A stretch of DNA of 64,000 bases from Neospora caninum Liverpool (taxonomy: Eukaryota > Apicomplexa > Conoidasida > Eucoccidiorida > Sarcocystidae). The notes under the pieces are model-generated. The model did not search any database. It was not told where the DNA came from and was given only the letters and a program-made list of their open reading frames with translations. Shown here one piece after another: positions 38,101 to 48,461 of this stretch. The position numbers were made by a program, and so were the translations under genes. Position 1 is the stretch's first letter. The number at the start of each line of letters is the position of its first letter. The stretch spans positions 2,253,324-2,317,323 of the forward strand of contig NC_018389.1 in assembly GCF_000208865.1 (NCBI RefSeq), in the 5' to 3' direction.

Positions 38101-40966
38101 AGGCAAATTCCTGTTGGCCTCTTCTCTAGTAAACGAGTATGGATTAAGTACACAGCGCACGTCGTCGCGAGTTCCTAAGGTGTGCGTCTACTTTCTCCTG
38201 GGCGTCCACTTTCTCCCCCAGGCCCCAATAATTTCACATTGCTGTGTGCAGGTCGCCAACTCCAGGATGCGCAGCGAACGTGCGGGGCTGTCGAATTCCA
38301 AAGCTGATAGTGATACAGGCATACACGATGGACACGAACGATCCAAGTCGTCGAAATCGACTCGTCGCATGTTGTTTGTAAGAACGGAGAGATGAAAGTC
38401 TGTCTTCGGCGTAGATATACAGTGAAGAAAGTCCGTGAAAGAAGTGACGCACTGTCTGATATACAGCTAACACAGTCCCAGAGAGCACCATTCGCAAAGG
38501 GGATACCTGGCCTTGTCTCTGTCCACACGACGGCCGGATTAATACTCACAGGCAACTCTTACGGAGACACAGGGTACTGAGGCGCGCGTATGTTTTTGCT
38601 AGAGCAATGCCGCGCGTGCTGGCACAGGATAATCGACAACAACGGCTCCGTCAGAGGGAATTTGGCAAGGTTCGTCCTTAGACAAGATCGTTCTTTGAGC
38701 TGGCGCACTGGCGTGCAAACGAGTGCGTTGGGCAGATACCGGGACCTCGTTGCTGATCAAGTTACGTGGGCGCACAAATGTCCGAGGGCTCCGAACACTT
38801 CTGTGGCGGAATACCGGGGTCACGGGAACCTTGTGGCGGGCAGCCGGCTCGACCGGCATGACATGTACTTGTCGGCAACACAGGCGCGCTCGTTGGCGCT
38901 GCCTACGAGAAGGTCGAGAACGAACAGCGTGTAGGCCCCGCTCCCGCCCAAGCGGCGCCCGTCTTGTGGGTAAGACCATTTGCATCGATGTTGTCAAATC
39001 GCGACCGACCACACAAGACCACCACGTGCACGCGAAAGCAAGATTACTTCCTCGCATGACGGTGGCCCCGGACCCCTTGTTCTTAAACAGTGAGCGACAT
39101 CGATACCACTGGTAGTGACGCATATGATCTCTCTGTGTAGACGTTTGTTCATTGTGACGGTTGTCCGACCGCTTACCTGTTTCCCTTGCAACCGACCACG
39201 GTAGGCACACAGCACTTTATCCCGGGTGATACGAAGTTGACACCTCACCTGCGGGACACCACCGTACGTCGAATGGTGTGTAGGTTCGAAGCCGTGAAGA
39301 CCGTCACATCGTGTTTGAGTGACCTTGCCCCGGGCTGGACGGGGGCGTGCCCCGCCTGACCGGATCTGGTGCCTCGATATGTAAGCGTGTTGTCTTTCTC
39401 CTCTACTACAGTTATTGAGTTCTGTTTCTTAATGAAAAGGGGAACAACCACCCGAGTTTCTGGTGTTTTCTGTCGCCGCACCGCAGACCATGATTAACAG
39501 ATACCGAGAGGGTATGCATTTGACGTGGGTGGCAGTGAGATCCGCGGCGAGTTGCTTCGTTGGTTTCCAACCAGAAGAGGCACAACGATGTTTCCCTGCG
39601 GAAGACAAGGTGCATAATTCAAGACTATGTCGAGTTTGTATCTTCCCCCGATCAACGCCCGTTTCACTTCTGACTAGTGTGCACCTCTTCTCTCGCGTCG
39701 GGCTTTGCAGCCAAACTCCATGTTGAGTCTTTCGAGCCTCTCCTATCTTTCGGTCATTCTTACAGCCAGGGTACTCCATTTTCGGCCACTGTTCAGCCCG
39801 ATTGGGCTGCCATCTCCTTCGCCAGAGCCGAGTGGTTTTCGGTCCGCGCTGCAGAGGCAAACAAAAACCCACACTCCGCTCGCGTTTCAATGGGACGGTC
39901 CCGTGTGCTGATGCGCTCCCGCCTCCAATAGGGGACAGCGCGACTGCGAAAGGGAAAGCTTCTTCTTAATCCCCTACGTCTAATAGACCAAGCATGACGA
40001 ACTATTATTTACGTTAGTTGTACCATTCTCAGTATAATGCGACACGGGGCGAGCACCGCACTAGCACAGCTGGTGCAGTCTTAACCGCTCGAAGAGAAGC
40101 TTTGGTATGGTTCAGCCCGTTGTATCCCTGGAGCCGTACATTCCAAAGCTTCTAAAATAACTGTTTGGAATTGAGCTCAGGATTCGCTACACGGGCGACT
40201 ATTTCGCACGGGACTCTGCGCTTTTTGACGGTTCTAACGAACATATGACGCCTTGCGGCCGACTCCCTCGAGCACCTGGCAGGTGTCGTGCCTTCTGATC
40301 CTTCAGTCGGAGGAACCCTCAAGGGTGTGTGCTTGTGAGTAGCTTTTGCTGTGTGCCCTCCACCGCCTTTCTCTCTTTTTTCCTCACTGACCGATTTGTC
40401 GCTGTGCAGTCGCAACGACGCAGCTCTGTCTCCTCAAAAAAATTGTTGAACCTCTTGGTGCTCCACGGAACGCGCCATTCCTATTCGGTGTATCTTCCAA
40501 AGTGCTAGTTAGAGCAAGCGTGTCCACCTGGAACAAGTGTTTTGCGGTGGCGGCGGCTGCTGTGATTCTCCTCAACCTGTCGAGAGCGCTCGCCGCTGCT
40601 CACTGATGCGCAGAAAGCTGGACGAAGTGGGCTTCGTTTTACTCCTCCTAACCGCTTTTCAGTTTTGCCCGGCCTCATCACCGAAAAGAAGAGGTCCAGC
40701 CGTCAAGTAATTGCCTCAATTCCTTTTCTCATCCGTCTGCCTCGTCCGGTGTCTCCGTGTGTAATTCGTTCTACTGAATGCTTTTCGCCGTTTAATCTAG
40801 GTTGTTTTCTCTGGTCCCGTCGTCTGTAATCCGCAGACGCCATGCCCAATCTCTGCAGAAAGTGGTTTATATACCTGTGTATTTCATCACCCCGGCGAAA
40901 AACTGCTAGAACGTCAGTTCCGTAGGCGAGCTGAGGAAGATTCTGTTGCTCGCTAGCGCAATTCCC
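35106..40966. other. 5.9-kb gene-poor stretch
   Basis: Apart from the upstream region of APH, no ORF shows a domain, signal peptide or phase-matched partner. The longest ORFs overlap each other on opposite strands near 38.6-39.2 and 39.4-39.9 kb and start at non-ATG codons. A short tandem of the 10-mer ACTAAGTCAA occurs near 37950. Confidence 0.45.
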
Positions 40967-42810
40967 ATGGCTAGAAAGAAGGGGACGAAGGCCCTTACTG
41001 TGATCCCCACCGTCCTGGAGGAAACAGGACACGAAGTGTGCGCACTAGCCGAGGAAAGAGCTCGAAGATATGCGTCTCCGGCTTTCGCCAGAGCAAGACA
41101 AGGTTCCAGAGAAGAACTACAGGTAGAACGCGAGAGTTTCTCTCCTGCGCGCCGCCACACAGTTGAAGCAAACCAATGAGGGAGCGAAGAGGCGAGCAAC
41201 GACGACGTGGAGTGCGAAACAACAGCGATGGGGTACACTGATGGCTTTCATTTCAACAATTACGCTCCTGAGAGCGTGTCGAATGCAAGGGAATGGGGAG
41301 AAGAGAAGAACTCACAGCTCTCGCTCTCGCCCTGCTTCCCGTTCATCGTGCCGAACAACGGACTTGGAGAAGACGAAGAGTCGGATGGGGGCTGCTTCGT
41401 AGAAGAAAAGAAACTCTTCGAGTGTAATCAAAGTGGATTCCTTCAACAGTCCCTCTGTACGCTGCAGGAAGCAAAAAAGGAAGGAGAATTCAGAGACCAA
41501 GGGAACATGTCAAGCGATGAAGGCTCAGATATTGGTATCAGAGATAAACTCGATCTTCTTCGTAACATGGGGGAAGAAGCTGCAGACGACGGAAGAGGAG
41601 GAGGCGATAGAGAAGAAAGTAATATGCAGCTTGGCACAGAGGATCCCGACGATGGTGCAACTTGCTCAGACGACGAAGGCTGGGCTACAGGGTTAAGCGA
41701 GGGAGTTCCGGCAGTTGAAGAAGATCTGCCTGAGAGTGTAGTTCCTGCAGAAGCCGACAGGGATGAGGACAGTACTTTCTTCACACACACTGGTCGGTCC
41801 TTTTCCGTTGGGTCTGCATATCGATAGAGACGCACGTAGGCCTTCACATGCGTATCTGCGTATGCGTATCGTCTCTCTCCGCGCGCGGGGTGCGGGTCTA
41901 CTTTTTCATTGTTTTTGCCGTCCCCTTGTTCGCTATATTGTCTGGAATTCTCATCCTCCCTATTTCTGTTACTCTGTCGTTCTCCGTCTTCTCGCCGGCG
42001 TAGATTTCTCCTTGCTCGTCTTCCCTCGCTTCGTTCGCTGTCATTTCTTTCCGTGTACTATCGACTCCACTTACTCCCTGTCTGTAACACTCTGGGGTGC
42101 CGCTGTCGACCTTTTCGCGTGAAGGCTGTTTCAATGCCCCTTGTCATCATTCTAACTTTCGCCTCTTTTTGACGGGTGTTTTAGTTGAATGTGTATGGTA
42201 CACTGTCTTTCATGTTTCTGTCTTCCTGTGTGTTTTTTTCCCTCCCTGACCTTGTGCTGCCAGTTCACCCTTATTACCTGTGCATTCCATCTTCGTTGCT
42301 GTACGCTACCATACTATATCTCGGCGCTGCCCTCATTCCTCGTACTCCCTTCTTCCTTCTCTGCACTCCGCTGCTCAGAGCGTTCCCTGGGTCCCGTCGC
42401 TTCTGTGGACCCTGCTGATCATCCGGGCGCAGCTGCTGCTTGCTACCGGTACCCCCCCCCCCCGTCTCTAGTCTTTTCCGCTTCCGTGGAAGGACTTCAC
42501 ACTTCTGTTGTTGGTGGATCATCGTTCTCTGTCCGTCGATGTCCCCCGCCCGCCGAAGCCCAGTGGCGCTCCACAGAAATCTTCATCCCGAACGCCACGC
42601 TGGCGCGGATGTCCGCTTTTCAGTACCTCTCCAGGCACTGGAATGTCCGAACAGGTCGGAGTGACTGCACGAGTTCCTGTTTCGGGTGGGATGCCAAGGG
42701 GCCGGGGCCTCCGACCCTGTATCCGAGTGTGGAAAGCGTTTGTCGACTCAGCGGACAGGAAACACAGTTGACGCTCATGCCGAGTCCGCTGACGGCCTAC
42801 TACCGTGACG
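40967..42810 (+). CDS. Candidate multi-exon hypothetical protein
   Basis: Three coding-like pieces on the plus strand, not proven to belong together. Piece 1, 40967-41122, starts at ATG (MARKKGTKALTVIPTVLEET), is charged, and ends at CAG|GTAGAA. Piece 2, about 41190-41827, is an acidic ORF with an internal ATG at 41228 (MGYTDGFHFNNYAPES) rich in Glu, Asp and Gly; a GCG frame after an AG near 41189 would join piece 1 in phase 0. Piece 3, 42577-42810, lies between CCACAG and G|GTACGC and reads IFIPNATLARMSAFQYLSRH followed by Cys-containing sequence; a phase-1 donor inside piece 2 (CACACTG|GTCGGT) would fit it. CT-rich DNA between pieces 2 and 3 could be an intron. No family was recognised. The right end abuts the duplicated-block boundary at 42868, so the gene may be cut off there. 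Confidence 0.35.
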
Positions 42811-44055
42811 GTACGCGAAAAGGGCGGAGCACTGGAGGCAACAAAAAAGCGAGCGAAAACAGGAGAGACCACACGATGAGACAGAGAGGACGTAGAGGCA
42901 AAAGGGGAGGAAAGAGAGAAATCGAAGAGAGAAACGCTAAGCACATCGACTAAAGAAAAACGCGAGACAAGCCAACGGCTTGTGCTCGTCCCTACACTCG
43001 GCCGGACTGATCGTTATGTGAGTGAACACATAGGGAGGATACATACAGATTCGTGTTGTCCTCCCCTTTCTCACTGTTCTCTCTCCAGCGGCACACGATC
43101 GAGAGTCTCACGAAAGTTTCCATATCCCTTCTCTCATCTGCCTCCTCGATCGGAGATCGCCATCATGTTTTTCCGGTCACCTCAAGCTCCTCACAACTCG
43201 CCTAACGACTTTCCTGTGTCCCTCGGTTTCCCCTCTTGGCGACATGTGCCCCAACCAGGCTCACTGGCGTGTCCTGTCGGCAGAGGAAGGACACGCACGA
43301 GAGGGCTGCTCGGCGCAAGTGGTGAACATTCTCCTCAACGCTGCACATGGCTTCGCGGGCGCTTTCTGTGGCCAGCAGAGTTTTCCAGTTGCTGTTCACA
43401 CACAAGGTGCACTTGGTACAGAAACGCCCAACTCAAAACACACACACAGACACTGCTGATACGCTGGTGGATGACGCGGAAGCGTCTTTGCCATATTTAC
43501 TAGGGCGATGGGAGCGACGAACGAAATAGGAAATGCAGCATACTCATTCGTCCAAGCGTTTCTTCGCATGTACCTTGAGAATACATATGTATACGAACGT
43601 GGTACCAAGCGTGATGGCTACATGACTAGACCCAGTACTGCGCGTAAGACGTGGCTAACGTCCCAACTGCAAGCGCATATAATCATCGATTCACCTCGAT
43701 ATCTTTATGCATCTCTTGATCTTTGTGTCTCATCCCGTCTATCAATCTACCTCTATCTGTCAACATGAATGCATATTTCTCTGTCTGCCACGCGTCACAT
43801 GAAAAGGGAAGAGCTGAAGTTCCCACATACTTTGTTGAGTTTTCCCCTCTCTTGTTCAAACACGCACTAGGCGCGCTCACTACCAACATCGAGTTCCCTT
43901 TCTTCGCCTTTTCCTCTTCCGGCTTTCGCGACGGGCGCTTTATCCTTTTGCGTATCCTGTGGCAGCTGCCCTTCTTTCCTTCAGAGGTCAGACTCGCACA
44001 GCCTCACAGGGCAGACGGATGGGAGAGAGAAGCAAAGAAGACAGCTTCAGACCGA

Positions 44056-44210
44056 CTCCGAGCTTTAAATGCCCGAATGCTGATTCGCCAACAATTTATG
44101 AGTCGGCATGTAGTCAGTGGATGGGTTATTATTTGGGTATATAGTATGCTCTTCTTGATTATTATAGGTGTGCTATTCCACAAACGACTTCCATCTGATA
44201 TGATTCGCGT
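44056..44210 (+). pseudogene. cytb: Nuclear copy of mitochondrial cytochrome b (NUMT), copy A
   Basis: The plus frame reads LRALNARMLIRQQFMSRHVV, then SGWVIIWVYSMLFLIIIG, which I recognise as the C-terminal part of apicomplexan cytochrome b. After the LIIIG codons the homologous frame shifts (CAIPQTTSI then a stop). The fragment is thus truncated, frameshifted and dead. Toxoplasma nuclei are known to carry many such mitochondrial fragments (REP elements). Confidence 0.8.
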
Positions 44211-44821
44211 TAGCATCGTCAGGGTTCATGTGCGCCTCGTTTCGTTGACAGCGAAGGAGCAGTCAGCCGCACGTCCGTGTGCTCCAAGGGCCGCGGTTTG
44301 CGTAGGTGGCGTGGCGCGTTCGACGCATTTATGCTGGAAGCAAAATTAGCATATCATCCTTTAGACGGTCCACGGAATGTGAGAGATGGGGGCTGCCTGC
44401 TGGGGTGCCGTTCCGTAGATTGCCTCAGAGCGTTGCACTCAAAACACTGAAGATCGGAAAATGCAGTGGACATATCTACAATTGCGTTGGCGAGTGCGTT
44501 AATACATAAATGTGTAGATTCCGAGTTGTTGCAACGGGACTTCTCGGCGTCGAAATACACACGATACGTTTCCTTTTTTATGTCTACGAAGGTGTTGCCT
44601 TTGTGAGGAAAGAAGGTGCGGAGATGGAGCAAAAGAGATTCTCTACTCCGCCGATTCACGGGCTGTTTTCTTTCCACTTTGTTTTGTTCGGCGGGTCGTC
44701 AGGGTCTCCAGTGCTTCCATCTTCGCAGGCGGTGGAGTACAAGGAGAGAGACCAAGCAGTGAAAAGGGCAGATGCATTCTGCGTGAAAGGACGAAGAAAA
44801 ACCGAAACGCGCACATGAGTA

Positions 44822-44828
<7 letters not shown>

Positions 44829-44856
<28 letters not shown>
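44829..44856. repeat. (AT)n microsatellite in copy A
   Basis: An alternating AT run; the copy B equivalent (58343-58381) is interrupted and differs in length. Confidence 0.9.
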
Positions 44857-44859
<3 letters not shown>

Positions 44860-46140
44860 ATAGCATGTATGTTCACACACGCATACGCAGAGAGGTAGCC
44901 TGGATTCGCGTGGAGAACATTGGTGAAAACCGCTCAGTATTTTGTTTACAACTCTCAATGTTGTAGGTATGGACGCAGCGAAAAGCTTCATTCGGTGCGT
45001 TGAGAGTCATGAAGAAAAGTCGCTGCGTCAGTTCATTACCGCGCTTCTTCTTAGTTGAACGGCCTCAGAAGCCGACACACCAGCGCCTCGTGACAGCTGT
45101 CAGATCTTTTTCCGCAAATCCCACGATTTGCTTGGTCTTCATCTCGACAGTCAAACAGATGTTTCATTTGCCCTTTCTTTATCCTACCACACATTTAGGT
45201 GAGTCTCAGCGGACTACTTCGTTCGTTCTCCGCAAGAGTGTAAGAACAGAATTTCTCAGATGAGCAGCAATCGCTCTCCCCACATGGGGCCGACAGTTTT
45301 TCAGACAAAAAACTTAGAGGCAGTCAGCCGTAATAGGCGACGCGCGCACACGAAAATCAGAGAGCAGAATTCCGCTAAATGGTGTGGCGTTCCAAACGGG
45401 CCCTCCGTCAGTTCTCCCACAGCTGACTCTCTTTAAATGGGGTCTCGTGTAGCCTATTGCCTAGACGGTTTACCCGCTCCCCGCGGTGACATCCTGTCAG
45501 GCAGATGAATTTCTTCGGCGGCTACAGAGATTCCCTTTCTGCGAGGTATGCGGCGATCTCGACGTCCTGTGGGGCAGGATCAGGAAATGTCTTTGTCGGA
45601 GGACTCATTAGGGGTTCGCAGGGTGCTTCTCCAATGTTCTCGGCGCGAGATTCAGACACCAGTTGAATTAATACACGCAGAGAGCTACCTGCAGCAGACC
45701 GCGGATGTGACAGATGCGACTAGACGTCTGTCTCGCTTCCGCACCCCACGCAGCTGGCGTTTCTCTTTCCCCCTTTTCCGTTCTTCTCGTCCTGCCTCGC
45801 TTCACCTAGGCACGCTTCTATTCAACACGCTTCTCTTTCTCTTCCCGTATCGTTCGCGCTTGTTGCTCGCGCATGTCGGCCGACCTGCCCTAGGCGCAAG
45901 CCGTGCCGCATGCGATGGAGGCAAAATCGTCCAGACAGGGAGAGAGGTTCTGTCCTTCCCAATCGGCAATCCCCCCCATCACACCAGCAGTCCACCGTGT
46001 ACCACCGGATACCACAGAAAGACGACTTCTATCGGACAGTAGTCCAGTGGGAGCAGCACAGGCTATTCATCGTGAGCTGCCTTCCTGTCGATCTCATTTC
46101 TGGAGAATGTGACGTGCGTCATCCTGGTACTGTCGACCTT

Positions 46141-46588
46141 TAAGGCTTTAGGTTTTGCGGTCCACCGCAGCGGACACGAAACCAAGAACTAGTGTTTTTC
46201 CAAAGAACCTCTTGAATAAACGAAAGCTTTACACCTTTCAGAATAAAGGCGGCCACATGGCAGTTCTTGCAGCGTTTTACAGCAAGGTGTCGAAATTGTT
46301 TCTTGCGCAACCACGCCAGTCGTGGCGACCGGTGTGCCCACCGTCCGATTTCACCAGAGGCGACGTGGTTCGCAACAGGTGGAAAAAAGGAAAAAACATA
46401 CGCAAAAGACATGAACACAGGAAAACACGAGGAAGCGGGCGAACGAAAAGGGCGCCGGTAAAAAGAAGGGACAGTGATGTAGTGAAGAGGACCGACACCC
46501 CGGCAGGCGAGGAGGTAGACATCGGTGACCGCACATTTCCTAAAACGAATAGATGCTCTCACAGATCACTCTTCATAAGTTCTCGGTA
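46141..46588 (-). other. Diverged cassette A with open minus frame
   Basis: Within the otherwise near-identical block this 0.45-kb interval is only patchily alignable to 59682-60113. Both copies keep a minus-strand open frame of almost the same size (140 codons at 46562-46140; 138 codons at 60101-59685). They open at an equivalent GTG, so if coding it would be an internal exon. Weak shared pattern: PLHYITVPSFY versus PLHCFTFHFF. No domain was recognised. Confidence 0.35.
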
Positions 46589-48461
46589 GATCTACGATGT
46601 TTACCCCACCTCTACGTCCACTCACGACTGCCGCACCCCTTGTCAGGTATACGCGAGACGTTTCATCTTTAAGGTGGCTATCCGGTGCACTTTCTGCTGT
46701 CTGCGGAGAGCCAGGTCGCCCGTCCCCCCTCGTACGCAAAGCAAGAGGACGACCTTGTAACAGCAAACGTGTATTAGTCATCTAGACGTTTTGAGCTCTT
46801 TATACAGCTTCACATATCGGCCGGTTTCTGCCATTATCACACTAACAATATCAATGCACCCGCGAACAAGAGACGGTTTATAAAAGGAGCGGTACGATAT
46901 TGCGCGCTAGTGGAAACGGGTAACACACATTTTATACGCATATCCGCACCCCCGAAAACCTTGGAGAACTCTTTCCCTTTCTAACCTGTAGGGGAGGGGG
47001 GGGGGGGCCATTCTCCAGAGGTACGCAAACGACTGCATAAATGCCTTTCGACACACACGGCATAGAGAAATACGTAGGTGGCCAACACCCCCTCCACACA
47101 CACATGCGGTGAGGCCGTACATTCTTCACACTTCATGTGCGTCCGTTGCTAGACACAACACCTTCAAAGTCCCTCTCTCGGGGTGCCCGCTGTGCACCGC
47201 AATCTTCCCCTGCTACAATGCGCCACTCCAGGTCTTCAACGCCAACACGTCGTGCACTCCGCATTCCATGGTGTCCGCAAGCGCCTACCACACTATTGTT
47301 CGATGATACATTTACCCGAGACCCCAGATATCGTCAGTCTCGTCCTTCCATTTAACAAGGGATGCCTCGCTGTCTTCGCGATCGCGTTGAACTCAACTCA
47401 GCGAATTCTTTGTGGTGCTCACGTGTATCCGGCGCGTTGAAGGACCACACGATTACAACGCTCGTCCATCCCCATTCCCCTACAGTAGATTCAACTGCTG
47501 GCATTTGTTCATCTGTCACTTCTTACCGACGTTCGTTTACTGCTGTTTCACAACGGACACATTGCCACGGCGCGCCAACAGTTTATTTGGGCTTCGCGAA
47601 GACGCCGTGTTGGCCATCTCCACATGATCTCGGGTCCTTTTTCCACTGAGTCTCCGCCCCCTTATTTCAACTTCCTGGTTCTCCTCCGCGAGCACCTGCG
47701 CCTACAGGATCGAATCCCACGCACTGCCAGCGGCCACATTCTGTTCCTTCCTGCCACACAGCAACTGACCGCCGGCACCCATCTCTCTTCTTCCTGCACA
47801 CAGAGCGCCGGAATCGCCTCCATGGCAACTACTTGCTGTTCCGGGATGGTAGTTTTTCCTGCGATTCTTCACCAGCGGCTATGCCTGCTCCATCAGCCTG
47901 CTGTTCCTCGACTTCTGGACATGTCCGTGGTGCTTCACCGCGTGCACGTACATGGGCCTCCGGACTTGCCAGAGACACGCGTTCATCACAAACGAGAGAC
48001 CAGCCTCCCAGCCTCCTCGCCCGCGTCTGCGAAACTCAAACATCTGAGTGCCCTGTGGGATGTCTGCAGATGTCCGTTGCGGTGTTGCAACTGACTGGCA
48101 ACAGCGACTGGACTGAAGCTGCGTTTGGCCGCAGCTTCATCTCGCCATGCATCCTGATCCTAAATCGAGTGCTCAATGGATGCCACAAACCACCTGTGGT
48201 CTCAAGTCACCCGACCCAGTTCCCCTTCTTCATTCACCGGACAGCCACGCCCATGCCGCTGCTCCATCAGTTTGCGGTGCCTCTCACCAGTCAACCTTTC
48301 GTGCTCCATTCCGTCCTTCTACAGCGGAAGCGAGGCGAGAAAGCGACAGATCGCCGCTGCTTCCCAAGGAGCGCAGGCTCAAACCGCATGCGGATACACT
48401 GCGTTTCCCTTGTTGCCACCTCCCGTGTCTCGCCGGTCCTTGGATACACAGGCATGGCTCC
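46589..48461. other. Highly conserved 3' flank of family gene, copy A
   Basis: About 1.9 kb is almost identical to 60114-62000. It holds a G homopolymer at about 46991-47008. A long plus ORF here (47624-48094 and 47833-48474) is one 280-codon frame in copy B but is split by an 8-base tandem duplication near 48008 in copy A. Coding use is therefore unlikely. Probably 3' UTR and flank of the minus gene ending at 48462. Confidence 0.5.

Larger units (their letters stand above)
42982..46140. other. Non-coding-looking left half of copy A
   Basis: A 173-codon plus ORF (42982-43503) recurs in copy B at the same length but begins with GTG and differs by many replacement changes. Other ORFs are frameshifted between copies. 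The stretch holds the cytb fragment (44056-44210) and an (AT)n run (44829-44856). No gene is supported. Confidence 0.45.

Noticed and set aside
42982..43503. 173-codon plus ORF conserved in length in both block copies
   Set aside because: Opens at GTG and shows mostly replacement differences between copies; other frames are equally open.
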